This document shows, piece by piece, positions 36,625-48,450 of a stretch of DNA of 64,000 nt (its first letter is position 1; each line of letters begins with the position of its first letter). Both the position numbers and the translations under genes were made by a program. The DNA lies in contig OZ019759.1 in NCBI GenBank assembly GCA_947034885.2, forward strand, positions 10,976,501-11,040,500, given 5' to 3'. This stretch comes from Thuidium tamariscinum. Lineage: Eukaryota; Streptophyta; Bryopsida; Hypnales; Thuidiaceae. The notes beneath the pieces were generated by a model. It was given only the letters and a program-made list of their open reading frames with translations, was not told the DNA's origin and made no database searches.

Positions 36625-38869
36625 GTTTCAGGGCTTCTCAGTCGCCAAATTATTGACACAAACGGCTTTTCAACCTGGACAAAGAACTATTTCAACCACT
36701 GAAATCAGACTACTGTCACTTCCTGTAGTTACTGACAGTTCACTTTCTTGTTCTGTAAACTTTCAAGGACAAAAACTGTTGAAACATCTGCTCCTTCCTA
36801 ATACATTCGTTGAGCACACCAACAGTTCACATACTTGTTCAATAAACATTCAAGGACACAGACAGTCGGAACATGTGCTCCATCCTAATACATACGTAAT
36901 GTCAACCTCAACATAGGAAAAGCACGATGTAATTGATAAAGAAGGCCTAAACCTCATCCTCATGCACACTACATCGGAGTACCCTGCCCCCCTACCTCAA
37001 TTCTTCAGAGTCTATTTAGACATACTCGCTGCAATGCACGGTTCTGGAATATGAGTTCACTGCAGTTGTCGTTCTCTGGAATGCCCTGTCACAACATCAC
37101 AAAGCCCATGAAATTCCTCGCTACTTTCTCACTGAAATGACCAGGAACACGTTACAGCTAATGAGGAAGTTCCGGACTAAGAACAAAGCTTCTACTGAAC
37201 CATTCTGCACGTTTTCTTCATGTACATTGTTTTCATTTAATTTTACCTCCAGCACACGCAATAACGGAAGCCAAGTACAGCTTCTTTCACGTGTCAGTAA
37301 AAATTGGAATCACACATTACCATTCCCATTTCTACTTGCGCAGGCGAACACAGGCTACTTCTGGTGTTCCTCCTCACTGACGTGGCACACTTGGACGTAC
37401 AAGTAGTCCTTGTAATCCTGCTCCCATTTGTCAAAAGGATACTCTCCAAAGTAGAAACTGGAGATGGTGTACATGTTCTCCCTGTACCAATCTTCCACCG
37501 TGTGCGGCCAGAACTCACTGCCTCCAACGATGCCTTCACTACATAAAAGGTGGTGCTCCTTGTACAGCATAGCAAGGTCTTCTAAATAACGTTCCTCTGC
37601 AGTATTGAAATCTTCAAAACCGAAGTCCACTTCATCGTCGTCCGTCTCAGTATGTGTCAATGAATCCTCTAAAACTGGATTGTTCTCGCCTACTGATTCC
37701 TGGGTCCATCACTCCAACAAACAATGACATTGTCTTCATGTGCAACCCGCACGATGATACTAGGATATGCAAAGTATCATGGTATGACGACATTGCCATA
37801 GGGAGGTATACATTTTCAAATATATGAACGTCCACCCCCCCCCTTCAACAGTGTGGACATCATGAACTTCAGAACGCTCACATTACCTGCAACGGTGCCG
37901 TCTCTGCGACTGAGAACAGTGTTGAATAGCCAACTGAAGAATGAAAGCACACGATGCTTTGAGCAAGCTCCATATACGTTCCAGAAACTGCCAAACAAGA
38001 AGCATCCACAACTCAGTAATGCTGTAAAGAATCACTACATAATTCGGTCCTCCACTGCCGACCTCTCTACGCTTCTTCTAGTGCAGGCACGTTTTCCGAT
38101 GTCAGATCACTGCTTCCTACTCTACATGATCCTCAAAGGAGTAACGGAGACCTCCACTTCCGGAATGAGATTTCATAGTGGAATCTCCCTAGTGATGGAA
38201 GTATTCAGTTGCCACAAGGGCTTACGTGCTTATGCGATCACAAACAGTATACACGTATGGTCATTCACAAATGCAGACGCACTGGTCAATACCAATTCCT
38301 TACTCCGTCCAGCAATTTCTCCTCAACATTTTTTCCACGATTTTAACACTTGGTCCCATGCACTTACTCTCTTCTCTGTGATTTCCTTCACATTCAACCA
38401 ATGCTTTCCCTTATTGCAGTGTCCCTTCAGAACTGTCAACTTCAAAAGCAAAACGAGATAATGCACTCCACCTGAATTATCCTACATGAACTGCATGCAT
38501 CTCTAAACAGTAGACCTGAAATACAACATCCACTAATCCACATGCATAACACTTATGTCGTATTGTATAGAAATCTACTAAGGTCAAGAGGCAACGCTTA
38601 CCATTGACAATTACAATGTCGCTCTCTCCCTATGAACGCATTTCTGAACGAATGCTGGAAGAAGACAACCTTCCGCAAACGTAGGCCACGACTGCCCGTC
38701 ATTACTCTGCGACGATAACTCCGTCGCTCTGTTGCCTGACAACGCCAAGTGACGACAACTTAGCATTCACGAGCCCGGCAATTCGGGCGGCCAAATTTCT
38801 CTAAATAAACAGAAATATGCTCTGTGGCCCACAGCAGGGAAAAGAACATTCTGCTGCTCTTCCACTTAC
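36625..38869. other. CACTA upstream/subterminal region; one possible acidic exon
   Basis: No confident gene is present. A minus-strand open frame at 37355-37700 (DDDEVDFGFEDFNTAEERYLEDLAMLYKEHH...) has protein-like composition and may be a CACTA accessory exon or captured exon; I do not recognise it. The 202-codon plus-strand frame at 37853-38461 has low-complexity Ser/Thr/Phe content and is probably a product of the skewed composition. Confidence 0.35.
38866..38869. repeat. Target-site duplication TTAC, left
   Basis: TTAC lies directly before the AAGGCCTT end at 38870. The same four bases follow the other end at 59454-59457. Confidence 0.75.
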
Positions 38870-38966
38870 AAGGCCTTATTCGTTAAAATGAGACAAGTTG
38901 TGGTCTCATTTCTATTTTAAGGCAAAAAAAGATTTCATTAAATTGAGACTTTCATTAAATTGAGAC
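38870..38966. repeat. Left TIR and subterminal units of copy C
   Basis: The terminal repeat (38870-38896) contains ATTCGTTAAAATGAGAC (38878-38894). The same 17-bp word recurs twice in tandem as TTTCATTAAATTGAGAC at 38933-38949 and 38950-38966. This resembles subterminal transposase-binding repeats of other DNA transposons. Confidence 0.85.
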
Positions 38967-39435
38967 TCAAAAATGTCCCAAACATTATTTTATAATTGCT
39001 TTTTTATTATTATAAGTGGCATAATTCTTCATAAACATTCAAATTTAGTTTTTGAACTATTTTATTATTAAACAGAATAACTCAAATTATTTTAATCTTA
39101 CATGTTTTTTTAAATGAGAAGTTCTACATCATACAACATACATTTGAAGAGTACGATATGGTATTCAACTTCACAAATTTATGAACTACTATTGTATGCC
39201 AAAAAAAAATTTGCACAACTTTCTCTTGCAAATGACAAAACATAATTTCTATTAATAGAATTCAACCTCTTTTCTTCAGTCACAATATTTGTAATGAAAG
39301 GCATTTCTATATGTAGTACATTATATGTACTCAAAAATCATTTTCATAATTTGTAACTACAATACAAAAAGTAATCTATTCCTTCAAATTCAACAACAAA
39401 AACCTATAGAACTAACTATTACAACTACAAAATAC

Positions 39436-39708
39436 TCATTCTTCCTCCATAGACTCATTTGCCTCATCGTTGCGTTCTTCGATTCTTAAGGCCGTTACTG
39501 ATGCCTTAATGATGCCAATTTGTAAATTTGGAATCGACACTTTTGGTTTCTTAGTGTTCTCTCAGAAACGAGGCTTCCAAGCCGTTAAGATACAACCCGT
39601 GCTTGACCATGTTGGCTTGATCACAATGTCTTCACGCCACACATTCCCTTGTTTCGTGTCCCATCCCTCATACGTATCCATATTTATGTGTCGATTTGAA
39701 GCAGGAGT
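39436..39708 (-). pseudogene. Decayed C-terminal extension of the copy C transposase
   Basis: Beyond the stop at 39709 the minus strand still aligns with copy A's C-terminus: EGWDTKQGNVW against TGWDTKQGNVW, and IGIIKASV against VAIIKASV. It reaches a stop at about 39436. A second in-frame stop lies within it. So the annotated protein is about 90 residues shorter than the ancestral one. Confidence 0.75.
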
Positions 39709-42291
39709 CTAATACTGAATTCTGATCATATGCATATGTCCTGGATCTGGACTTGGAGCCGTAATAGCCCAAGCTAGCCAAAATGGTTTAGGATCACCAT
39801 CAGCAGGGCGCACTGCAATAAAAGAACCTTCGTGCGTATCAACGTTAACACGGAATGAAGGACGCGGTCGATCACGTCTACGTCCAACGAATGGCACATC
39901 TTCTGCGTCTTCCTCATGCAATATGCTGTCTCTTTGCATGCGATCAGTCTCATCAGGGGTAATCCTAGAAGCTGGCCAAAATCCATCGAGTAATGACTCA
40001 CGAAGCTGAAGAGGTGCATCTAGAGCCGTTCGAACGCCTTTCCAATAATCTTCCAAGGTGCCATTTTTTCGCCTGAATTCCCCTGTATAATCGTCAGCTG
40101 CCATCTTCTTCCAGTACGCAACAAAACCGTTCAAACCCTTCTTTATGTCTTGAAGGGCTTTCATCGGTTCAGGAACTAGAGGTCGAGGATTACCCGTTGG
40201 CACTTTGGGAAGGCCGTGTGCAGTCTCGGACCACAATCTAATTCCCTTGCCACCCTCGGGCAACCACTTATCATCTGTACACAAATTCTTGTATTCCATC
40301 AAAGGCCATCCATTTGAATCCTTGAAAAACTTAAATTGTTGGAATCTAGAATGACCCTCTAGGAAGTCCCCACCCATGCCGAGGTATCCATGTACGAACG
40401 CCTTGAAGTCAGAAACCTCTTCAATGAGATGAGGAATCACAGGGTGCTCTTCAGTATCCATAAAAGACTTCATAAGCCTAGGAATTGTTGGATAGTTATT
40501 TGTCTTCAATCTCGAGCTCCATCGACCAAAAAGAGCATCAATGTCTTCATGAGTGTGCCCCACAATGAGGAAGTTGATGTACACCTCCCGAAAAATGCCT
40601 TTGTATACAAGCATAGAGCAAAAACCAAAAACATAACGATTCTTGTTGTCCCCTGAACAATTGTCGAGTTGTAACATTAGAACAGGGGGAAGAGGTTTAG
40701 GTGGAAGTGGTTCATCCGGAGGTGGCAGAAGCGAGTCCAAGCAAGTTACCGCTCCATCTAAAACTGCCTTTGTAAGGGTGGATTGGTTATCTTCTACTGA
40801 AAATAACGTGCGCCATGAATTCTTTGGCGCTCCTTCCAAATCACGCAACAACCTTGCAATAGATCCAATGGTATGATTTGAATCAGTTGGATAAATGTCT
40901 AAACCATAGTGTGCATATCGCACATCACCATGCCCATGAGCAATCATACTTGTTACCGCTACAGGCATTTTCATGAATGATTCAATGACCTTGGTTTTGT
41001 GAGAGAAGTGTGGAGAAGCAGTCTTTGAATGATCCATCTTGTCATGAATAATGCACAACACTTTATCAGGCGATTTTACTGATTCGTCTCGATGTCCGTA
41101 GTACAGGTGCCTATGAGCCAATTGCCCCTGATTATGGGTTTTCTTCAATTCTATCCACTTAGATTTTGCCTCCTCACCTACACAAGCGCTTCTCAATTGA
41201 TTGTACTTGTCACACAATCCACATCTAGCAAATGTACCTCCACGCGCCTTTGCAGCGAACTCAAGAAATGAATTACGACGAATATTGCTCAAACCACTAG
41301 AAGAAATGGGTGGTAAATTGAAGCTTGCATTGGATTCATTGATTGTTTTCAACTGATCACTCCATCGAAACGAGGATGGGAGAACCATGGCAGTAACCTT
41401 CTCCCCGGACTCCAGTGTCCTCGTCTTGTGTAGCATCTTATCAGCATCCGCCTCAATTAACTTTCGAAGTGTGGCAGTTGCTTGAATAGTTTCCATGCAT
41501 GGCTTTTTGGATCCCAGATTTCCATGCACATCAGCTTCTTTCCCAGTTTTGGCTTTGTCTTTGTACCTATAGAATGTACACTTTGCTATTCCATGAATGA
41601 TCCACCACGCTGTAGGACAGACTTCCCTCTCTTTCAAGGTGATCCACTCTTTATCATTAACATCTTTATGGATTTGCTTATGCACCTCCAACAAAGTCTT
41701 GTTGCGAGCTTTGAAGTCACCACCACCATACAGCTCGGTCCGTATTGCTTGAACTTGTGCACGAGGAAAATGCTGCACACAAATCTTTCTATAATAAGTT
41801 TTTGTGGAAACTGCTGTGATCGATTCCATAGTCAAGAGAAGTTGTTTCTTGGGAGGGACCTCAGGATCAATTCTCACACGAGTTGTTTCGTACGATCGTA
41901 ACCCCTTTCGAGCTCTTTTGGGATTCATGGCCGTGTTGTATTTTTGTGTTTCATTATGGTCATACAAAGAAGCACCATCGTACATAAACACATTCCTAAT
42001 GTGCCAAGAACGTATAGACCACATATTCGACGAAGAAAAGAGCTCTTCATTCAAAGACTCCGCAATGTGTACAGCAACACGGTCATCGCCTAGAGATTTT
42101 CCATTCTGATCAAAGATCATGTTAGGGTCAATGTTCTGAATGACTCCCCTCGCAACGTCCACTCCGTCTTCATCTTGAAGAGTGACCGGCTGCATGACCC
42201 ATTTCGCACGAGGAAGTCCCTCGCATAAGCGAACATCAAGTGGAAGTGTTGCCACTGGATTCGCAAAATCCTCAGGGCCATGGTAATCCAT
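39709..42291 (-). CDS. Transposase-like protein of copy C, DUF7869-like (860 aa, C-terminally truncated)
   Basis: I chose the start at 42291 because an acceptor-like GTCTGTAG ends one base before it, as in copy A; the frame itself extends 11 codons further. Visible parts are: a possible helix-turn-helix around residues 230-250 (CPTAWWIIHGIAKCTFYRYK); a Cys cluster near 358 (CGLCD...AC); IIHDKMDHSKTASPHF near 417; LQLDNCSGDNKN near 544; and INFLIVGHTHEDIDALF near 580. The D..D..GHTHxDID pattern is shared by a widespread family of eukaryotic proteins annotated DUF7869. An RNase-H-like transposase fold is my inference. It is the only gene here likely to move the element, and it points outwards to the nearer terminus. 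Its stop is a TAG where copy A has TGG. Confidence 0.75.
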   Translation of the reverse strand: MDYHGPEDFANPVATLPLDVRLCEGLPRAKWVMQPVTLQDEDGVDVARGVIQNIDPNMIFDQNGKSLGDDRVAVHIAESLNEELFSSSNMWSIRSWHIRNVFMYDGASLYDHNETQKYNTAMNPKRARKGLRSYETTRVRIDPEVPPKKQLLLTMESITAVSTKTYYRKICVQHFPRAQVQAIRTELYGGGDFKARNKTLLEVHKQIHKDVNDKEWITLKEREVCPTAWWIIHGIAKCTFYRYKDKAKTGKEADVHGNLGSKKPCMETIQATATLRKLIEADADKMLHKTRTLESGEKVTAMVLPSSFRWSDQLKTINESNASFNLPPISSSGLSNIRRNSFLEFAAKARGGTFARCGLCDKYNQLRSACVGEEAKSKWIELKKTHNQGQLAHRHLYYGHRDESVKSPDKVLCIIHDKMDHSKTASPHFSHKTKVIESFMKMPVAVTSMIAHGHGDVRYAHYGLDIYPTDSNHTIGSIARLLRDLEGAPKNSWRTLFSVEDNQSTLTKAVLDGAVTCLDSLLPPPDEPLPPKPLPPVLMLQLDNCSGDNKNRYVFGFCSMLVYKGIFREVYINFLIVGHTHEDIDALFGRWSSRLKTNNYPTIPRLMKSFMDTEEHPVIPHLIEEVSDFKAFVHGYLGMGGDFLEGHSRFQQFKFFKDSNGWPLMEYKNLCTDDKWLPEGGKGIRLWSETAHGLPKVPTGNPRPLVPEPMKALQDIKKGLNGFVAYWKKMAADDYTGEFRRKNGTLEDYWKGVRTALDAPLQLRESLLDGFWPASRITPDETDRMQRDSILHEEDAEDVPFVGRRRDRPRPSFRVNVDTHEGSFIAVRPADGDPKPFWLAWAITAPSPDPGHMHMIRIQY

Positions 42292-42323
42292 TCTACAGAC
42301 AACAAGTTCCAAATGAAAAAACA

Positions 42324-42988
42324 TATCATCGACTCGATGATAAAGATTTTAAGTAAACACTCTTTGCGGTGGAAGATTCTATGATTGTAACATACTATCA
42401 TGTCTGATGATAGTCAATAAAGAAACATTGTACGGATTATGAAAACGTTAGTCTTAAGAAACTATATGAGCAAAGTAGGTCACGAGGGGAACCACTTCAT
42501 GACATATATGTAGTGGCAGTCCGTACTTATTGTCGACTCGAGGATAACCAGGAAAATGATGTGTCGACAAATATTTAAAAGTTAAAACATTTCTTCATAT
42601 CTTCGGTGAAATGGAACATTTAATATGCTGCGAGCCAGAAACTACACAGCAGGCAAAGACCCGATTATGAGGTAATCAATGCAAACATTGTCCTCCACCA
42701 ATGACCTGTCCCTGATATCGTCGAATCGAGGATATCATCCAAGACAAAATATTATTCTCTATGAGCAGAAACTTAAGAAACTATGTGCACAGTTCAATTA
42801 AATCCATTAGGACCTTCGCATGAACAAAAAAATTGACGCGTTCATTACGTACTATTGTCAACTCGACGATAATAAATATTTGTTTCAAATCAGTGTACTT
42901 GTGTATGTTCAGGTACGCAGGACAGAAGCTAAAGCCTGCAAGTACTCTATAACATTACAGTTTTGAATTATCTTCGAGTCGACAATAA
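42324..42988. repeat. Palindrome cluster in the transposase leader of copy C
   Basis: Six dyads lie at 42324-42342 (perfect TATCATCGACTCGATGATA), 42395-42413, 42527-42547, 42714-42736, 42853-42871 and 42968-42988. All are in the 700 bp upstream of the transposase start. Most keep the TCGA-N-TCGA core, and the arm base next to it varies (A, G, C or T), often with compensating change on the other arm. Confidence 0.9.
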
Positions 42989-42989
42989 G

Positions 42990-44300
42990 CTTTTATCTCC
43001 GTCTTTTCCGGCATGTTTTCCGGAATTCCAAAATGTCCCGAATGCATGTTCCACTTTACATAAACGACTACTACACAAAAAAGTGCACATGACATCGCAT
43101 GCTTCAATCATTCTGTGAACAAATGAGAACCTAACGACCCAAACAAAGAGATGATATGTAATACAAAGAATGTCACAGACTACACATAGGACTGCCATGC
43201 ATACTGCCTAGTACAATCTCTGTCGCCGACGAAGCATTGCAAACCCTACACTCTATGCACTGTATCACAACTAAGCCCCCTCATTACCTGCAGATTCGAA
43301 AGGAAACAATGTGCTGTGAGAAACCACGCACTGCGTGCTCTACAAGTTTAACGACTGCTACAGAAGCATCAAATATGTCACTCCAGAGAGAAACCACGCA
43401 AAGAACAAAGCGACGACACCGATGCCCTGCAAAATGACGTAGAAGAAAAACAATGACCACGGGCCCGATAGGGAAGACGCATCCAAGCAAAATACACTGT
43501 AGGCGGGAAATTCAGAGCGGGAAATTTAGAGTGCGAAAATCCGAAGTTCAAAAATCCCTCCACGTCCCAACACTACAGTGCACATGTGTCATGCGAGCAG
43601 ATTTAGGGCGCCTTCCGCAGCTTTTCGGGGTAACTTTACTAATTGCGCTTATCAGTCTAAAGGAGATGCTTCCCTACATGGACAGGTACAGTACTACCTC
43701 TGCCATTCCAGCACTTTTGCCCCGCATTTAGGAGATTCGTAGCACTTTTCACCGTTGGCTTCTCCGGCAGTATTTTCCCCCCATTCCAATTGCGTAAATA
43801 TTCTGGGTCCATGTTTAGAAATCCAAAATCTGCACCGCCCGGGTTTAGGCTTTTTGCGGGCGAGGGTCTATCTTCCTACGGGTTAAGACATTTAGAATAG
43901 TTATGGGTTTTAATGGATTTAAGGTTTGGATGTCTAACAAAAATTAGAAGCTGAACAAAGATGAAATTCAAAATGAGTATTTTTAAAGAGTTCATGCTTC
44001 CAAGTTTAGTCCCTCCGATCCTACTAAACCCTAAATCCTAAACCCCAAACCATAACATATCATTGTGCATCCTAAACCCTAAATCTAAACTTTGAAGTCT
44101 AAGAATGCTAAACTTTAGAGCAGCAACATTAATCCTACCTTCTGAAGTAATAAGGAGTAACGAATGGCCATAAACCATAAAACACAAACATCCAAACCCT
44201 AAGCCAGAAAAATTTACTTATAAGCCTTGAATCCTAAATTTTTTCTATAAAGCTCAATAAATGTAATCTTTGAACCACCCAAATTTTTCAAAACTTCAAA
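42990..44300. other. Central spacer of copy C, possible transposase leader exon
   Basis: No coding region is supported. The GC-richer part (about 43200-43870), with CCGCCCGGG and similar words, could hold the promoter and a noncoding first exon for the minus-strand transposase, by symmetry with the accessory gene. From 43900 it is AT-rich with telomere-like AAACCCTAAA words. Confidence 0.35.
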
Positions 44301-47300
44301 ATTAGACTAGTATGCTAAATTGTTTGTCAAATCATGTATGAAATGAAGTATTGCTAAATTTTTTTTCTTTTAAAAAAAACCCTTCATGGACAAATGTTCA
44401 GAGTTTAGCTGCCAATAAGTATTAAATTAAAAAAAGGTACTAAGTAGATCGAATATTCACCCACTTTACTCTCCAATAATCAATCTCAAGTATAATTAGT
44501 TTGTTCAGGAAATCCCATTGAATTCCAAAAAATACTGAGTCACTCTAAACATTGTCAAATCCCATTGAATTCATGTTTCTAAATGAATATGAACAATAGC
44601 CAAATTAAAACAAAATATTTCATAAGTTACATAAACCTTCACAATTATACTGTCTAAAAGATTTAGGCTAAATCAGTTCAGTTCCTTGCAAAAACCGCAT
44701 TGCATTCTAAAGAAGACGTAGTCCTACCATTGTTTTTATAAATTTCATTCTACAAATGTTTCAAAATTTATATGAATAATACCCCAAGAAAAATGTAGAA
44801 GTAGGAATACACCTCCAAATTCATTTTCCACAGTCGATTTGCAAGGACATTTTACTTTCTTCCGAAAATGTCATTGAATTGTATTGAACATCCCATTAGT
44901 GCAGGCACTGTGAACTTCGATTTCATGGATGCTTCAGAATTGATATGGGAAACGGCCCAAAATTTTGTATTTACACTACAATACATCCACAATTATTCTC
45001 ATGTAGGGTCAATTTGCTAAATCGTATTGTTGTGTTCGAAAAATGTCATTCAATTCCTTTGAAGACATTGTGTAGGCATTGTGAAGTTCAAATTCATGGA
45101 TGTTTCAAAATTATCGTCAAACATAGAGAACCAAAATATTGTAGAAGTTCAAAAGTAACTATACAATTGTTTTGTAAGCTCATTTTCGTAAAATCATATA
45201 CATTTGTCCCGAAATGTCATTCAATTCCATAAAAATGAAGTCCACACATTGAAAGTTAACTTCTATTTTGATGGATGTTTTGAAATTCAGATTCAAAATA
45301 GGAAAAAAGAAATGTACAAGTTGGAATGTACCTCCACTACTATAATTTGTAGTCCATTCACTCAACCATATGCTTTCATTGTTAGAAAAACGTCATTGAA
45401 TTCTTTAAAAGACCCCGTGTAGGCATTGTCAAGTTCAAACTCATGCATGTTTCAAAATCCACGTAGAACATGGCGAACCAAAAATTTGTAGACTTTGGAA
45501 TATACCTACAAAATTAGACTGCAAACTTCATTTGGTAAAATTGTTTAATTTTTTCAAAACTGTCATTGAATGCCATAAAAAAAAAAGTCCACACTTTGAA
45601 TGCAAACTTCCATTTCTGTGGATGTTTCCAAATTGACGTCGGAAATGGCTAAAAAAAAATCTAGAAGTTGGAATATATGTCCTCAACTATATTCTATGGT
45701 CAATTTCTTGAATCAAATTGTTTTGTTCCAAAAAATTCATTGAATTATTCAAAAGACCCGCTACATCCATTGTCGAGTTTAAATATATGCATGTTTCAAA
45801 ACTCACGTCCAACATGGCGAAGAAAGAAATTGGACAAGTTGGAATATACCTACAAAATTAGAGTGTAAGTTCAATTTGGAGAATCATGTACATTTGTTCC
45901 ACAATTGTCATTGAATTCTTTAAAAAATCAAGTGCAGACATTGAGTGTGAACCACCATTTTTAGGCATGCTTCCAATTTTGACGTTGGAAATGGCCAAAA
46001 AAAATATGTAGAAGTTGGAATATATGTCCTCAACTATATTCTATGGTCAATTTCTTGAATCATATTGTTTTGTTCCAAAAATTCCATTGAATTATTTAAA
46101 AGACCCGCTACAGCCATTGTCGAGTTTAAATTCATGCATGTTTCAAAACTCACGTCCAACATGGCGAAGAAAGAAATTATACGAGTTGGAATATACCTCT
46201 AAAATTAGAGTGTAAGTTCAATTTGGAGAATCATGTACATTTGTTCCACAATTATCATTGAATTCTTTAAAAAATCAAGTGCAGACATTGAGTGTGAACC
46301 ACCATTTTTAGGCATGCTTCCAATTTTGACGTTGGAAATGGCCAAAAAAAATATGTAGAAGTTGGAATATATGTCCTCAACTATATTCTATGGTCAATTT
46401 CTTGAATCATATTGTTTTGTTCCAAAAATTCCATTGAATTATTTAAAAGACCCGCTACAGCCATTGTCGGGTTAAAATTCATGCATGTTTCAAAACTCAC
46501 GTCCAACATGACGAAGAAAGAAATTATACGAGTTGGAATATACCTCTAAAATTAGAGTGTAAGTTCAATTTGGAGAATCATGTACATTTGTTCCACAAAT
46601 GTCATTGAATTCTTTAAAAAATCAAGTGCAGACATTGAGTGTGAACCACCATTTTTAGGCATGCTTCCAATTTTGACGTTGGAAATGGCCAAAAAAAATA
46701 TGTAGAAGTTGGAATATACATCCTCAACTATATTCTATGGTCAATTTCTTGAATCATATTGTTTTGTTGCAAAAAATTCATTGAATTATTCAAAAGACCT
46801 GCTACAGCCATTATCGGGTTTAAATTCATGCATGTTTCAAAACTCACGTCCAACATGGCGAAGAAAGAAATTGGACAAGTTGGAATATACCTACAAAATT
46901 AGAGTGTAAGTTCAATTTGGAGAATCATGTACATTTGTTCCACAAATGTCATTGAATTCTTTAAAAAATCAAGTGCAGACATTGAGTGTGAACCACCATT
47001 TTTAGGCATGCTTCCAATTTTGACGTTGGAAATGGCCAAAAAAAATATGTAGAAGTTGGAATATACGTCCTCAACTATATTCTATGGTCAATTTCTTGAA
47101 TCATATTGTTTTGTTGCAAAAAATTCATTGAATTATTCAAAAGACCTGCTACAGCCATTGTCGGGTTTAAATTCATGCATGTTTCAAAACTCACGTCCAA
47201 CATGGCGAAGAAAGAAATTGGACAAGTTGGAGTATACCTACAAAATTAGAGTGTAAGTTCAATTTGGAGAATCATGTACATTTGTTCCACAAATGTCATT

Positions 47301-48450
47301 GAATTCTTTAAAAAATCAAGTGCAGACATTGAGTGTGAACCACCATTTTTAGGCATGCTTCCAATTTTGACATTGGAAATGGCCAAAAATTAGATTGTAA
47401 GTTCAATTTGGAGAATCATGTACATTTGTTCCACAAATGTCATTGAATTCTTTAAAAAATCAAGTGCAGACATTGAGTGTGAACCACCATTTTTAGGCAT
47501 GCTTCCAATTTTGACGTTGGAAATGGCCAAAAAAAATATGTAGAAGTTGGAATATACATCCTCAACTATATTCTATGGTCAATTTCTTGAATCATATTGT
47601 TTTGTTGCAAAAAATTCATTGAATTATTCAAAAGACCTGCTACAGCCATTATCGGGTTTAAATTCATGCATGTTTCAAAACTCACGTCCAACATGGCGAA
47701 ACACAAAATTGGACAAGTTGGATTATACCTCTAAAATTAGATTATAAGGTCAATTTGGAGAGTCATATACATTTGTTCCACTAATGTCATTGAATTTCAA
47801 CAAAGACCCAACGAAATGAATTAGTCTAGAAAATCTGTTGTGAAGTTAGTTGAATTGTATGGATGTTTCAAAATTGACATTGAAAACGGTCCACTAAAAA
47901 AGGATACGTATGATTGTACCTATAAAATAATATTTCAAGCACAATTTCCAATCATATTAATGTGTTCAAAAAAAGTCATTGCATTCCATAAAAGTTGAGA
48001 GAGTCCACACAATCATTCTGAAGTTCAATTATCATAGATGTTTCAAAATTCTAATAAAATAAGGCCAAAAAGAAGATGTACAAGTTGAAATATACCTTGA
48101 AAACTACATTATAACCACAATTTCCAAAATCATTTCGGTTCATTGCACAAATCTCATTGAATTTCCAGAGAGATGTAGTCCAACCATTGGGAACTTCAGT
48201 TTCACAAATTTTTTAAAAGTCACGTCAAAGAAGGTTGAAGAGAAATCTAGAATTCAGAATAAACCTCCACAACTACATTTTATGTTTGATATGCATAATC
48301 GTATTTGTTTGTTGGAAAAATTGCATTGAATTGTGTAATTCAAGTCATTGTCATTGTGAAGTTCTATTTTGGAGATGCTTCCAATTTCACATCAAATGGA
48401 TTCAAATGGAATCAAATTCAACACAATTGACCCTCTATCTAATACAAAAA
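44300..48450. repeat. Satellite-like array of copy C, ~174-bp monomers with 347-bp higher-order unit
   Basis: A homogeneous core begins at 45665 and repeats exactly every 347 bp (45665, 46012, 46359, 46706, 47053). It is then disturbed by an extra 144-bp partial unit before 47544. Each 347-bp unit is a dimer of two related halves, each starting near GTTGGAATATA and containing CATTGAATT. Diverged single monomers extend on both sides. The 66-codon frames in each unit are by-products. The array has the size and dimer logic of plant satellites but lies inside a transposon. Confidence 0.9.

Noticed and set aside
38000-38090. CTTCTTCTAGTG at about 38073 as the right end of the CACTA element
   Set aside because: It lacks inverted similarity to the 27304 terminus beyond the AGTG word and has no matching target duplication.
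37853-38461. 202-codon plus-strand open frame
   Set aside because: Low-complexity Ser/Thr/Leu/Phe composition in a strand-skewed region, with no recognisable motif.
45668-47747. Five 66-codon open frames repeated every 347 bp
   Set aside because: They track the satellite period, differ by random changes, have no start context or codon bias, and are best read as array by-products.
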